Assembly (NCBI GenBank): GCA_023091665.1
Contig: JALJCQ010000022.1
Coordinates: 868,001 to 932,000, forward strand
Reading direction: 5' to 3'
DNA length: 64,000 nt
Origin: Pythium myriotylum
Lineage: Eukaryota > Oomycota > Peronosporomycetes > Pythiales > Pythiaceae
Made by a program: the position numbers and the translations under genes
Notes under the pieces: generated by a model
What the model was told of the DNA's origin: nothing
The model's input: only the letters and a program-made list of their open reading frames with translations
The model's database searches: none
Shown: piece by piece, positions 51,685 to 62,412 of the stretch
Layout: every line of letters starts with the position of its first letter
How positions within the stretch are numbered: the stretch's first letter is position 1

Positions 51685-53034
51685 ATGCTCCGCACTCTCG
51701 TCCTCTCCTGCCTCGTCGCCACGGCAGTCGTCTCGGCAGCGCCAAACGAAGCCATCCAGAGTATCACCTTCGGTGATAACATCACCAGCGATGCGGACGG
51801 GACCCAATTGGGATCTTCCGCTACTTCCGAGAGCTTGTACCCTAACGACGAAACACCAACGGTCGAGGCTCCTGAGATCGCTCCTCTGGCGGTGAACCGA
51901 CCGAACCCCAACCACGTCCAGTGGAAGATCCGCAACGGACAGACGCCATCCCGCGGTGTCAATCTCGGCGGTTGGCTCGTCTCGGAGCAATGGATGACTC
52001 CCTCGGCTCCCATGTTTGCCAACCTCCCTGCAGGTGTCGACAATACGGGAGAGTTTCAGGTTCTCAAGAAGGGTGGTAACACCGCCAAGCGTCTCGAAGC
52101 CTTCGCAAACCACCACGCAACGTTCGTGACGGAGAAGGATATCCAAGATATCGCGAAGGCGGGACTCAACACCGTCCGTGTCCCTGTTGGATACTGGATC
52201 ACTGGCAATGATCCATACGCGGGCGGTAACGACGAGTGGAAAGTGTTCCCGAAGAACACGCTCCAGTACCTCGATAAGCTCATCAAGGACTGGGCACTCA
52301 AGCACAACATCGCCGTCATGATCAGCATCCACGCTGCCAAGGGGTCCCAGAACGGCAACGACCACTCGGCGCCAACCGTGAGCAAGCAGGCTTACTGGAG
52401 CAAGTACGAGATCAACGTCAAAAACACCATCTACGTCGCCGAGTTCCTCGCCAAGCGTTACAAGGACGATGCCGCCTTCCTCGGCCTCGGCTTGCTGAAC
52501 GAACCCATGGCGCAGGTCGACGAGAAGATCCTGAACCAGTACTACAAGGACGCGTACAAGGTGGTGCGTGCGGTCAGCTCGGACTGTGTCATCTCGATCA
52601 TGCCGCTGCTGTACAAGCAGACCGCCGACAACCTCGCGGGTTTCATGGAGAAGCCGCAGTACACGAACGTCTGGGTCGAGTGGCACCCGTACTTCTTGTG
52701 GGGCTACGAGGGCGTCTCGGCTGACGATCTCGTCAACAAGAAGATCTCTGGTAGGTTCAAGACCAAAATCGACAAGTGGACCAACCGCCCCAACTCCAAC
52801 AAGATGTTCCTCGGCGAGTGGAGCTTCGCGAATGCTGGTCAGTACTCGAATGTTGAAACGGAAGGCTACCGCAAGTTTGCGTTGGCGATGGTCAAGCAGT
52901 TCGCCAAGGCGAAGGCTGGTTGGACCTACTGGAGCTGGCGCGTCTATGGTGACGACGCGCAAGGAGCGTACAAACCATGGTCGTTGCGCAGCGTGCTCAA
53001 GAATAACGAGCTGCGCAAGATCGTCATGGGTTAA
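51685..53034 (+). CDS. Secreted GH5 exo-1,3-beta-glucanase (copy 2)
   Basis: 449 residues from the ATG at 51685, with signal peptide MLRTLVLSCLVATAVVSA. The catalytic layout equals copy 1 (acid/base Glu in LLNEP near 273, nucleophile in LGEWSF near 378). The N-terminal linker differs, but about 480 bp from the NHVQWKIRNG region are identical at DNA level, including silent sites. Differences then reappear (WSKYEINV, AEFLAKRY), so identity is patchy. The 3' flank is also similar to copy 1 up to the GCATGCATGTTAACATCAC word. Role: hydrolysis of beta-1,3-glucan from chain ends, extracellular. Confidence 0.93.
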   Translation: MLRTLVLSCLVATAVVSAAPNEAIQSITFGDNITSDADGTQLGSSATSESLYPNDETPTVEAPEIAPLAVNRPNPNHVQWKIRNGQTPSRGVNLGGWLVSEQWMTPSAPMFANLPAGVDNTGEFQVLKKGGNTAKRLEAFANHHATFVTEKDIQDIAKAGLNTVRVPVGYWITGNDPYAGGNDEWKVFPKNTLQYLDKLIKDWALKHNIAVMISIHAAKGSQNGNDHSAPTVSKQAYWSKYEINVKNTIYVAEFLAKRYKDDAAFLGLGLLNEPMAQVDEKILNQYYKDAYKVVRAVSSDCVISIMPLLYKQTADNLAGFMEKPQYTNVWVEWHPYFLWGYEGVSADDLVNKKISGRFKTKIDKWTNRPNSNKMFLGEWSFANAGQYSNVETEGYRKFALAMVKQFAKAKAGWTYWSWRVYGDDAQGAYKPWSLRSVLKNNELRKIVMG

Positions 53035-53685
53035 AAGGCTCCTGACGGGATGGGTTTGCCTAGTCGTTTTGACTAGCATTTTTGAATCGCGTCGAGACGA
53101 GTGCCGTTCGAATTTGAGCTCGCGCATGCATGTTAACATCACAACCGCTTTTTATGATGGCAGTACATCAACTGAAGTGAAGGTGATTTCTGTTGTTTAT
53201 TCTCTCTGGAGCCGGGAGCACAGATCTGCATGTTTGAGAATCTGGTGGGCTGGATTTTGATACCATCGAGACGAATGCACAAATTTTTGCGTTCTCTCGC
53301 ACTCATCGGAGAGGATGCTTTGATTCCGGACAAACCGAATCGGCCGTAGCTGCCTAATTCGTTTTCCTCATGCTTTGGTTTGATTGAATATCCGTCAATC
53401 GATCTCGTTTCGGTTGGTTCAAATGCCGCACTGCACGAGAGTCGAACGCCCAGGCTCCTATGACGAGGAATTTGACTGGAGATTCACCACGAATCCAAAT
53501 GGACGCAATATGTCTTGGGAATCAATTGCCTCTGTATCGCCGTTTGAGATGAATCCTCGTTAGACTTTTCTTTTTGTGTGTCCTTACGAGTCCATAGAAA
53601 CGACTACCCGGGCGTGCTCATCAAATCACGTGATTTCAATCGACATTGACAGTTACAACCACCTAACAATACTCCACCAAACAGT
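53035..53685. other. Convergent intergenic stretch between GH5 copies 2 and 3
   Basis: No gene is supported. The first 110 bases are conserved with the 3' flank of GH5 copy 1. Confidence 0.55.
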
Positions 53686-55023
53686 TTAGTTCTGCGACTG
53701 GGTCTGGCTTTGACTGGCGTCCGAGCCCAAAAGAATCTTGCTCAACGCAGGCTTCGCGAGTACATTTCGCATCGACCATGCGTTGAACGCACCGTCGTGG
53801 TCGTCGTCGTACACACGCCAGCTCCAGTACGTCCACCCACCCTTGGCCTGGTCCATCACCTTGATCTGCGCCTTGGCCCAGCTCTGGAATGCATCCGTGT
53901 CTGGGTTCGGGAACTGACCCGTGTTCGCCAAACACCACTCGCCGAAGAAGAGCTTGTTGGCGTTCGGACGGCTGTTCCATGTGTTGACCTTGTTCTGGAA
54001 GTCGGTCGCGATCGACTTGGTGAGGAGATCCGACGCCGATACCGAGTCGTACCCCCAGATAAAGTATGGGTGCCACTCGACCCAGACGTTCGTGTACTCG
54101 GGGGCCTCCATGAACCCATTCAAGTTCGTGGCGTCCTGCTTCGAGAGCATCGGCATGATCGACAGGATGCAATCTGTTCCCGTCGCACGCACGGCCTTGT
54201 ATGCGTCCTTGTAGTACTGGTTCACGACATTCTCGTTCGTCTCGCCATTCGGCTCGTTCAGCAGACCCATGCCGAGGAACGCCGCGTCGTTCTTGTATCG
54301 ATCAGCCAGGTACCGTGCGAGGTAGATGGTGTTGTTGACGTTCTCTTGAAAGTCGCTCCAGTAGGCCTTGCCAGGGGTTGTCGGTGCCGAGTGGTCAGCT
54401 CCGTTCTGAGAGCCTTTGGCGCCGTGGATACTGATCATGACGGCGATGTTGTGCTTGAGCGCCCAGTTCTTGATCAGCTTGTCCAGGTACACGACGGTGC
54501 CATTCGGGTACTCTCTCCACTCTTCAGCGCCATTGACGTCGTACAGATCGTCTCCAACGATCCAGTAGCCGACGGGCACGCGCACCGTGTTGAGTCCAGT
54601 TTTGGCAATCGCTTCAATGTCCGATTCCTGCACGAACGTCTTGTGGTGGTTGTCGAAGCGCGAGCGGCGCGCGTTCTGGTTGGCGCCGTGGGCCATGACT
54701 TGATACTCGCCGCCGCCGGCGTATTCCGACGACACGTTCTGCCAGATATCGGCCGTGTTCGTCATCCACTTCTCCGCGACGAGCCAGCTGCCGAGGTTCA
54801 CGCCGCGCACTTGGACTTGGCCCGAGCGGATCTGGTGCTGGATGTGGTTCTTGCCGAGCGTGGCCTGCTCGACCGAGTCCAAGCCGTCGCTGCTGCGAGA
54901 CGCAGGCTCAACCGTGCCGACTGTGCTGCCCGTGGAGCTGCCGATCGAGTCGAACGAGTACCCATCGGAGGCGAGCGCCACGCCGACGAGCGCGGCCGAG
55001 AGCGTGAGGAGCCGACGGATCAT
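53686..55023 (-). CDS. Secreted GH5 exo-1,3-beta-glucanase (diverged copy 3)
   Basis: 445 residues from the ATG at 55023, with signal peptide MIRRLLTLSAALVGVALA. The linker is Ser/Thr/Gly-rich. The domain has VRGVNLGSWLVAEKW, HNIAVMISIHGAKGSQNG, the acid/base Glu in LLNEP, WHPYFIWGY and the nucleophile in FGEWCLAN, ending WTYWSWRVYD, plus a Gln/Ser-rich tail absent from copies 1 and 2. It is clearly the same family but an older duplicate, convergent with copy 2. Expected role: extracellular glucan trimming. Confidence 0.92.
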   Translation of the reverse strand: MIRRLLTLSAALVGVALASDGYSFDSIGSSTGSTVGTVEPASRSSDGLDSVEQATLGKNHIQHQIRSGQVQVRGVNLGSWLVAEKWMTNTADIWQNVSSEYAGGGEYQVMAHGANQNARRSRFDNHHKTFVQESDIEAIAKTGLNTVRVPVGYWIVGDDLYDVNGAEEWREYPNGTVVYLDKLIKNWALKHNIAVMISIHGAKGSQNGADHSAPTTPGKAYWSDFQENVNNTIYLARYLADRYKNDAAFLGMGLLNEPNGETNENVVNQYYKDAYKAVRATGTDCILSIMPMLSKQDATNLNGFMEAPEYTNVWVEWHPYFIWGYDSVSASDLLTKSIATDFQNKVNTWNSRPNANKLFFGEWCLANTGQFPNPDTDAFQSWAKAQIKVMDQAKGGWTYWSWRVYDDDHDGAFNAWSMRNVLAKPALSKILLGSDASQSQTQSQN

Positions 55024-56112
55024 GGCGTTGTGTGTGGAGCGCGAGAAGATGGAGAATGAGCGAGCTGGAGGGCGCACACGCCACGCGCATCCGCGTCATC
55101 GCCAACGAAGGAGGGAAGCCTCCGAGATCCCAGATGGGGCGTTGTCGCTCGTGGCGCTGAGTCGCCATCAGAAGCGTGGAAGCAAATCCTCCCTCTCGAC
55201 GGACGTCAATGCCATGTGGCACTCGTGTCGCAACGCCCCGCGCGCGAGTCGAGAAAGGCAACCCGCGAGACAGTGCTGCAAAACCTCTGATAGAGGGTAT
55301 CAAACCATCGATCAGTACAGGATGTACCGTTCAGAACGGTACGATGTGCCGTGTAAAGAGGTACATTCTGACTTATATACACCGAGTGTACCGATATATT
55401 TGGTACACTGTACTGTCGCTCTGGTACATTCTGTCCAAATCATATGGGTTCAGAGCTTGGGTCAAGGATGGGGACCATGTGGTTGTCTGAAAGATCACGG
55501 CGCAGCTGATGCGGGCCATCCTGTCATGACGCTGCCTGCGATCACACGCCGTTCTGCTGGGTGCTCGTCCACCGTGTCCACGAACACGGTCGCCATCAGC
55601 CGCCGGCAGCTGGGAGGTCCACCACTGGGCTGGGAAGGAACCGAACACTTTGAAGCGGTCTCATCATTCAAATCTGAGCTATTCAGACGTCTACGCAAGT
55701 GCACTAGTGTACAGTCGCTCGCACGGGAAGACGCCTCGCGTCACAGCCGTCTGAACACTCCAGGAGATGCGTCGCCGAGGTGGTAGTACTATAATACGAT
55801 CTCGGCCACATTGGAGATTGCTTCCTAATACAGCGAGGAGGCTGAGGAAGCCTTGTCGGTGGGTGGAGGCCGCCGAGGTTCGTTCCTGTCGATGTGTCAA
55901 CTCGATGGCGTAGAACCATCTGGATGGATGATTGGTCCACCACCCACTGGGATCTTTGATCTTGATGCGCCTACGAAATTGCATACTAATATCAACAGAA
56001 GATACTACAGTATATTCGTTTTGGATAGAGTATTATTATTACCTGTGATGCCAAATAATACTATCGTTGAATAGAGGGGTTGAAGGAAGGGGGTACAATT
56101 CTGGGATCCAAT
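55024..56112. other. Intergenic stretch with GTAC-rich palindromes
   Basis: No gene is supported. A perfect palindrome with 9-bp arms (GTACCGTTC/GAACGGTAC, 55324-55342) and several TGTACC/GGTACA words cluster at 55315-55440. Confidence 0.5.
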
Positions 56113-58769
56113 ATGGGCGAGATGGCGGCGAGCATGCCGACCGTGCGCGACGCCAAGCTCTCGGCCAAGCAGGAGGCGCTGCTGCTCTCGCTCGAGCGCC
56201 GCGTGCAGCTGCGCGCGCAGGCCGAGCACAACGCCGCGCTGCTCCACGACCCGGCGACCAACGGCGAGTACGCGGCGTCGGTCAAGGACTTTCTCAAGCA
56301 GAATCTCCATCGCGCGACCAAGGCTCGGCCGCGTGGCGCGGATGGGTTCCATGCGTTTGCAGGCCAGCTGGACGCGTGCGTGGACGAGTGGAGGGCCGTG
56401 TACGAGCACGCGCACAAGTCGTTCGCGCTCGTCGAAGAGATGGAGCAGAGCCACGAGCACGTCGTGTCCAAGACCCAGGCGCTGTACGACTCGTTCGAAA
56501 ACATCTTGCAGCAAGTCGACGCGCTCAACACGCGCGTGGACCTCATTGCGTCGCCGATGCCGCACTTTCTCGCGATCGACGCCATCGCGAGAACCCTCGG
56601 GTTTGGAGTCAAGTTTGCGTCGCCGTCGACGAAGGCAGCTGACGGCTCGGGCTCGGGGCTTGTGCAGCAGCCCGTCCAAGTGTTTCAGCACAAGCGAAGC
56701 ATCGACCCAACGACCAAGGCGTTCCATGATGCGCTCGACCAGATCGACGTTGCCGTTGCGTTTCTGGAAGACCACGTGAGAACAAGACTAGAGTTTTTTT
56801 TGTCTACGTTTGGTCGGATTTTCTCACTGGGTTCGTGTTGACAATCTAGAAAGAGTTCAAGGATTCGGTGTGCTACATCGAGGCATACCGAACGCTTACA
56901 GCAGGGGGCATCCAATGCCTTCGCGACTACGCCATCAGTGGACTGGATGCGGCTCGCGACGCCGTTCTCGAAGCGGTGGCCAAGGCCAAGGCGAGTTCAG
57001 GTGGCGGTTCCCCAGCCACGCTAGATGTCGACGAAACATCGCCATACTATGTCCACTTTCAGATGGTCGCACCTTCACTCATGGCAGTAGCTAAGCAGCT
57101 GCATCGACTCGCGACTTCGAATGCCGAGGCTGCAAACCAGTCGACGTACATGACTAACGTCATGGCGCTGGCTGATGTCTGCAATGCTTACGTTACTCAG
57201 CGTGTAGGATTGCTTGCGCCAGCCTTGGCATCTTACTTCGAGGCATTGAGTCAAGGATCCGATATCGTGAACCTTGTACGTATGAAGGGCTCGTGAGCCT
57301 ATTTTTCTCGATACTGACGTGCATTTTCTCAGCTCCGTGTCAGCGGTTCCTATCTTGTACGCGTGTGTGAAGCAGAGTTCCGTCTCTTCTTGAAGCTTTT
57401 CGGTCGTGAACCGAGCGATCAATTATTTGTGTTCAAGACCAATGGAACGGAGGATGCCGAGGACCAAGACGAAGAGGAGACTGCTTTCGAGTAAGCTGCT
57501 TTCAGGTTGGATGAGACTTCACTCAAAGGCTTTTGACTCATCGGCTGCTTCTTGTAGGCGACTTATTTTCCAGCTCAGCGGGACATTGTACAACATAGTT
57601 CGTCCACTCATGATTTTCCAAAAGGATCTTGAATCGCTGTGTGAAATCGTTCAGGTGCTGCAAAGCGAGATCATCGAGAGCGTCATTACACCTCGCGCCC
57701 ATGTCGTTGGTTTTGTGGAACCGGTCATGCATCGAATGATTCAAGACGCACAAGAGCGGCTAATCTTATGCGTGCAGAAGTACATCCGTGACGAGATCGA
57801 GGGATTCACGCCAACAACTGCCGACTTGGATTATCCAAACAAATTGATATCTTCTTCACAGGATGGTGCTTCAGCCACCATTTACGCGACGTGGTATCCA
57901 GCTCTGGAACATACACTGCTGTGCCTCTCAAAGGTCTACCACTTCGTGAACATGGAAATTTTTGAGGAGCTTGCGCAAGACGCGATCCAGATTTGTACCG
58001 CTTCCCTCAAGATGGCCTCTGCAGATATTACGGTGGCGAAGGGATCAGTGCATGGAACATTGTTTCTAGTGAAGCACTTGCTCACCCTGCGAGAACAGAT
58101 TACGCCATTCGACATCAAGTTCTCTGTTCGTGCCAAGGCTCTCGACTTCACGAGTAGCACAGACGCGATGAGTCACTTGCTTTCGGATGTAACCTCGATC
58201 TTCCGTTTGTCATTCGAAAACAACTCCCTTGTCGGTCTCTTCACTCAGGGCATCCCGCAGATCCAAGAAACCACAAGCGATGTGAAGAAAGATCTGGAGC
58301 AAGAGCTCAAGAAGAGTTGCACGGGTTTTATTGACGCTGTGCTCCAACAGCTCGCCCAGCCTCTGCTTGTCATGATGAAGCAAATCGCAGACTTGCAGAA
58401 GAACAGTTCGGCGCATGTGGATATGAGGCAACATGCGTTTATGAAGCCTGAAAACGTCTCCAAAACCTTAGAGTTCGTGTCCAAGCAAGTCAACGACAAG
58501 CTTCCCCATATTCTCGATACTATCCACCTGTACCTACGCAACTCATCTACCGAGACCATTCTGTTCAGGCCAATCCAGGTGAGTCGATTACATTTTCGGC
58601 GCGTTCTGCCTGTTATTGAGCTGATCGCATGTTCCCTCGTTTGCAGAAAAATCTCACCGATGCAGTAGAGAATTTGAAACTGCTGCTCGACCAAACCTAC
58701 AGCAAAGAAGAACGCCACGTTTGCGAAGCTTCTTTCCAGATGTTGATCGAACAACTTCGGGCTATGTGA
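56113..58769 (+). CDS. COG3: Conserved oligomeric Golgi complex subunit 3 (Sec34 homolog)
   Basis: Five exons: 56113-56775, 56850-57275, 57333-57490, 57558-58578 and 58647-58769, all with GT-AG introns of 57-74 bases and consistent phase. The product is 796 residues, close to the usual 800-830. The N-terminal part is coiled coil (HEHVVSKTQALYDSFENILQ), followed by the Sec34-like LDQIDVAVAFLEDH block and the SVCYIEAYRTL region. The C-terminus matches the family end (ILFRPIQKN onward). The known role is tethering retrograde vesicles at the Golgi as part of lobe A of the COG complex. The 3' end is only 53 bases from the convergent peroxidase gene. Confidence 0.87.
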
Positions 58770-58822
58770 ATGGATGTGAACTATGTGAAAATCCGTTTAT
58801 CTGCATTGATCAGCTCGTGCAT

Positions 58823-59581
58823 CTACGTATAGATCCAGGGCACGACATCCTGGAAAGTAGCAGCTAGTTGCACTTTCCCAGCAGTATCGAGCAGGTCGTC
58901 AACACTGAGCTGAGTTGGTGGTCTCGTATAGTTCTCAGGAATTCTCTCATCTACCAGGAAAGACTTCGCATACTCGACAGAGATCGACTCGTCGTTGTGC
59001 CCGCCGAGGCCTCGCATCAGGAGACCGGCCTCGCATAGAGATCGGAATTGGTTCATGGTTCCGAAGTCGCACCCTGTCGGCTTGGCGTAACAACTCTTTA
59101 TGCGATCTCGATGCACATCTGCAAGCTGGCGGACACCAAATTTCCCATCTTTTGCATGACTCAGAAAGTCCAACCAGAGCTCTGTGTTGATCGCAGCTGG
59201 GTCACTGTTGGAGCTGACGTCGTTATGGACGATGGACACGTCATGTTCGATTAAGTTGTGCTTGCTGAGATCTGAGAGAGACACACCCTCCGGAATTGGA
59301 GACACGAAGAGATTGATGAGCCCATCTCCAAGGTTGTAGATGTCACGAAGTGCTTTGCTCAGCTCGGCATGCGTGATGTTCTTGCCGTCGCGCGGTAGAT
59401 AGCCATGGTTTGCGAGTGTGTTGAGCGCTGGGCATGGAGAGCGGACGTAAGCTGTATTGGCGCCAACATAGCCAGAGACTTGGTCACCCATTGGGCGATA
59501 GTACTCCCCGACTTCGAGACTGTGGGCATAACCAAACAACGCTGCTCCACCTAGTAGAAATGTCGAGAAAGTCGATATCAT
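58823..59581 (-). CDS. Secreted heme-thiolate peroxidase (chloroperoxidase/peroxygenase type)
   Basis: 252 residues from the ATG at 59581, a single exon. The signal peptide is MISTFSTFLLGGAALFGYAHS. The heme-binding motif is SPCPALNTLANHGYLPRDG, with Cys50 as the expected thiolate ligand. The acid-base motif EHD (112-114) follows, and Glu184 is a candidate for the conserved later Glu. The short length and PCP-EHD pattern fit the short group related to fungal chloroperoxidase rather than the EGD group. Reaction expected from the family: peroxide-driven oxidation or halogenation of organic substrates; the substrate is unknown. Confidence 0.88.
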   Translation of the reverse strand: MISTFSTFLLGGAALFGYAHSLEVGEYYRPMGDQVSGYVGANTAYVRSPCPALNTLANHGYLPRDGKNITHAELSKALRDIYNLGDGLINLFVSPIPEGVSLSDLSKHNLIEHDVSIVHNDVSSNSDPAAINTELWLDFLSHAKDGKFGVRQLADVHRDRIKSCYAKPTGCDFGTMNQFRSLCEAGLLMRGLGGHNDESISVEYAKSFLVDERIPENYTRPPTQLSVDDLLDTAGKVQLAATFQDVVPWIYT

Positions 59582-59972
59582 CGCTGACGAATTTTGAAAG
59601 TGACACTACATGATGAGCCTTGACCTGAGCGATTTCACTCGACTCGACTTTGTCATTATCAGGGTTGAAGTTGAACTCAGTCTTCACTTTCGAGAAATAC
59701 TTCGAAGTACACGTAGACTGAGTTTGATTTGACTGTCGAAGTTGGTTACACGAGCCCAAGATGCACAAGTAGGTACTTTGTCGAACTGAAGTTGATGCCA
59801 AAGAGAAGGAAGGGTTCTGTGGCATGTCAGTCGGTAGTGAGGCTTTGAGTTACGTATCAGCGGGTCATTTTTCCGAGCCATCCGTCGGGAAGAGTGCATG
59901 AATGGCCATAACCTAGAGAAGTAAGCGGCGAGTGACAGAGCTTGGTAGTCAGTGGAATTCTCTTGTGATAAA
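59582..59972. other. Upstream region of the peroxidase gene
   Basis: No gene is supported. An imperfect inverted AGTGACACTAC-like pair lies at its start. LSM8 ends at 59973. Confidence 0.5.
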
Positions 59973-60558
59973 TTAATGAACCACAGGTTTGAGCGGGGCT
60001 GCGCGTGTCTGATCGTCTAGCACTTGTTCTCGCACGTCCTCAGGCACCTCGCCTATCACCGCGCTAACAAGCCATCGGGAATCAGTCCATACCCTCGATA
60101 CTCGCGACTTTCCGAGTCCACAACTCACATGTTGTCTCCTCGCACAATGTAGAGCCCAAGCTCGACAGCCTCGACAGGCTCTTTCAGCGAGTAGACGCGC
60201 TCGAAGCTGTCGTCGAGCACCACGTTGATGGCTTGGTCGTAGCCCTTGAGCACGCCCTAGCCATTTTCACGAGCTCGTTAGCGACCGTAAAAATCCGAAT
60301 CTCCACGAAAGCGCCCCGCCGTAGTCGTTATTACAACAGAGCGCGAGCTATTCGCGGAGATATAACCCATGACCAACGAACTCACAATGATGTTGCGGCC
60401 GTCGTTGGTGACGATCGAGATCGTCTCTGTTGGCGCGTACCAGAACCGACAAAAAAAAAAGCGATACAGAAAAAGGCCTTCAGCGAGTTGCTCGCCATGC
60501 GCGTCTCCATTCAGCACGCCGACTCACGGTTCATGAGCTCTTGCAAGTACGACGCCAT
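59973..60558 (-). CDS. LSM8: U6 snRNA-associated Sm-like protein LSm8
   Basis: Four exons on the minus strand: 60528-60558, 60386-60426, 60129-60256 and 59973-60063. Introns are GT-AG (101, 129 and 65 bases) and phases agree. The product is 96 residues, the usual LSm8 length. Sm motif 1 includes SIVTNDGRNI and GVLKGYDQAINVVLDD; Sm motif 2 is LGLYIVRGDNIAVIGE. The C-terminus PLKPVVH resembles the family. Known role: part of the nuclear LSm2-8 ring that binds the U6 snRNA 3' end. The first two exons are only 31 and 41 bases. It is divergent from the gene at 60733. Confidence 0.92.
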
Positions 60559-60732
60559 CCTGCTCCGTCCGTCGAGTCGCCGTGGGTATTACTCGAATTA
60601 TCGATCCACGGCTTCGTTTTTGCCGCGAAATGAATCGTGGATCAATTCATTTCTTGGATTTCTCAGAGTATTTGGATGAGTTCTGAGTCTGAGAACATCC
60701 GATGCTCGTGGCCAATCTTTGCGAGCTCGAAA

Positions 60733-61183
60733 ATGGGAGGCCAGACGTCGCGCATGCTGCGCGAGGCCGCCGAGGACTCGCTCTACATCCTGCGCCAGAC
60801 CAACAAGAAGACGTACCAGGAGAGCGTCAATGCGCGCCAGGAGCTCGAGAGCAAGCTCCAGGACCTACGCGCTGTGCGCAAAGAGATGTTCGAGTCGGCC
60901 GAGCAGGACGAGACGCGCGCCGAGGTCTTCAAGCAGTTCGGCAGCGTCGCTGAGCAGAAGAAGCGGCTGGACGACCAGGTATGCAGTCGAGATACACTCA
61001 CTAGCTGCTGTTGTTATGGATGCTGTGGAGCTGACTTGATGGGGTGCTTGCAAGGCGGCTGGGTTTGCCAAGCAGTTTGAGCTGCCCAAGCAGTTCCAGT
61101 CGATCGCCGACAAGCACGTGGAGGAAATGAAAAAGGTCGAGGACGAGCTCAAGAAGAAGAAAGCAGAGAGCGCAAAGCACTAG
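60733..61183 (+). CDS. Small coiled-coil protein with N-myristoylation-like start
   Basis: Two exons, 60733-60978 and 61055-61183 (76-base GT-AG intron, phase 0), 124 residues. It starts MGGQTS, which fits the Gly2/Ser6 pattern for N-myristoylation. The rest is a charged helical coil (YQESVNARQELESKLQDLRA and VEEMKKVEDELKKKKAES), with a short non-helical break at FAKQFELPKQF. No known family is recognised. An in-frame upstream ATG exists but would bury the MGGQTS start. Divergent from LSM8. Confidence 0.6.
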
Positions 61184-61314
61184 GCAAGAACAGCGCGAAT
61201 CTTTCGGAGTTGCTTTCGGTGGTTGTACGTACAGGAATAAATTCGTCATTATTATCAAGGTCACATCGGCAATACTACTACGGGCTGTTGGTTGGTTTGA
61301 CTTGTCGTCGGCGA

Positions 61315-62412
61315 CTACTCACGGTCTTTACAGTGAAGTTGGATCCACGGGTGCTCTGCAATCTTCTGCAAAGAGATGCGCTCTCGCGGTTCTTTCTTGA
61401 GGATCTTGGTGAGGAGATCACGCGCGAGAGCCGATACGTGGGGTGGGAATTTGAGCTCGACGTTCGCGATTCGCTTGTAGGTCTCCGTGTTGCTCTCCGC
61501 CTCGAACGGAGGGACACCAACGATGAATTCAAACATCAGGATCCCGAGCGTCCAAATATCCACGTTCTCATCGTGCGGCCGGTTCTCGATCATCTCGGGC
61601 GGTAAGTAGTCGAGTGTTCCACACAACGTTGTGCGTCTCGACGATGGCGCATGCACAGACCACCCAAAGTCGGCAATCTTGAGCTCACCAGAGTGGCCGA
61701 CTAACAAGTTCTCTGGCTTGATGTCACGATGGATCACGTGCTTGCTGTGCATGTACTGGAGAGCCCGCGCCAGTTCTTGGACGTACAGCGCAGACTGCTT
61801 TTCACTAAACCGCCCGGCCTTGACGAGTTTCTTGTACAGCTCGCCTTGTGGCGCATACTCGATGATCAGGTACACTCGCTTGGCGTCGTAAAAGTACCCG
61901 TACAATCGCAAAATGTTCTTATGGCGGAGATGGCTCTGAATCTCAATCTCGCGCCGCAGCTGATGCTCCACGCTCGACTTGACCAACTGCGCCTTGTTCA
62001 GCACTTTGAGCGCGACGACGTACTTGGACTTTTTCTCGCGTGCGAGGTAAACGTTGCCGAACTTGCCCTTCCCGAGCGGTTTGCCGATATCAAAGTCGCT
62101 CAACTTCCATATTTTCGTCTGGCCCGTAGCAGCAGCCGTCGTCGACGACGACGAGGCAGACGACGTCGACCCCGTGCTCGTGTTCGCTGCGGTAGTGGTC
62201 GATCCGACGCTCGAGCCGTTGGCGCCGACAGCGGAGGCCAGTGCTGTCGTCGGCCGCTGCGAGGACGTCGCGGTGCTTGCGGCGCCGTATTTCTTGAGCA
62301 ACGCACTCGCAGACGCCGAAATCGCGCCCGTCGACGCGCCGTTCGCGTACGCAGACGTCGTGCTCGCGCCGCCGGCGTAGCGGTTCTCCTTGTCGCCTTC
62401 CGCGCGCCGCAT
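61315..62412 (-). CDS. Aurora-type serine/threonine kinase
   Basis: 365 residues from the ATG at 62412, a single exon. The N-terminal 105 residues are Ala/Ser/Thr-rich and disordered, with a KEN box at 8-10. The kinase domain has a Gly loop GKGKFG (114-119), Lys136 in [14 protein letters not shown] (228-235), [10 protein letters not shown] (248-257) and the Aurora activation loop RRTTLCGT with expected phosphothreonine Thr262, then [10 protein letters not shown]. These features are diagnostic of Aurora kinases. Known role: control of centrosomes, the spindle and cytokinesis. Whether it acts as Aurora A or B cannot be said. It shares a promoter region with MUS81. Confidence 0.93.
   Translation of the reverse strand: MRRAEGDKENRYAGGASTTSAYANGASTGAISASASALLKKYGAASTATSSQRPTTALASAVGANGSSVGSTTTAANTSTGSTSSASSSSTTAAATGQTKIWKLSDFDIGKPLGKGKFGNVYLAREKKSKYVVALKVLNKAQLVKSSVEHQLRREIEIQSHLRHKNILRLYGYFYDAKRVYLIIEYAPQGELYKKLVKAGRFSEKQSALYVQELARALQYMHSKHVIHRDIKPENLLVGHSGELKIADFGWSVHAPSSRRTTLCGTLDYLPPEMIENRPHDENVDIWTLGILMFEFIVGVPPFEAESNTETYKRIANVELKFPPHVSALARDLLTKILKKEPRERISLQKIAEHPWIQLHCKDRE

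Noticed and set aside
53400..53460. tRNA-like words (GAGAGTCGAACGCCC on the plus strand)
   Set aside because: Only a T-loop-like word is present. The acceptor and anticodon stems do not form.
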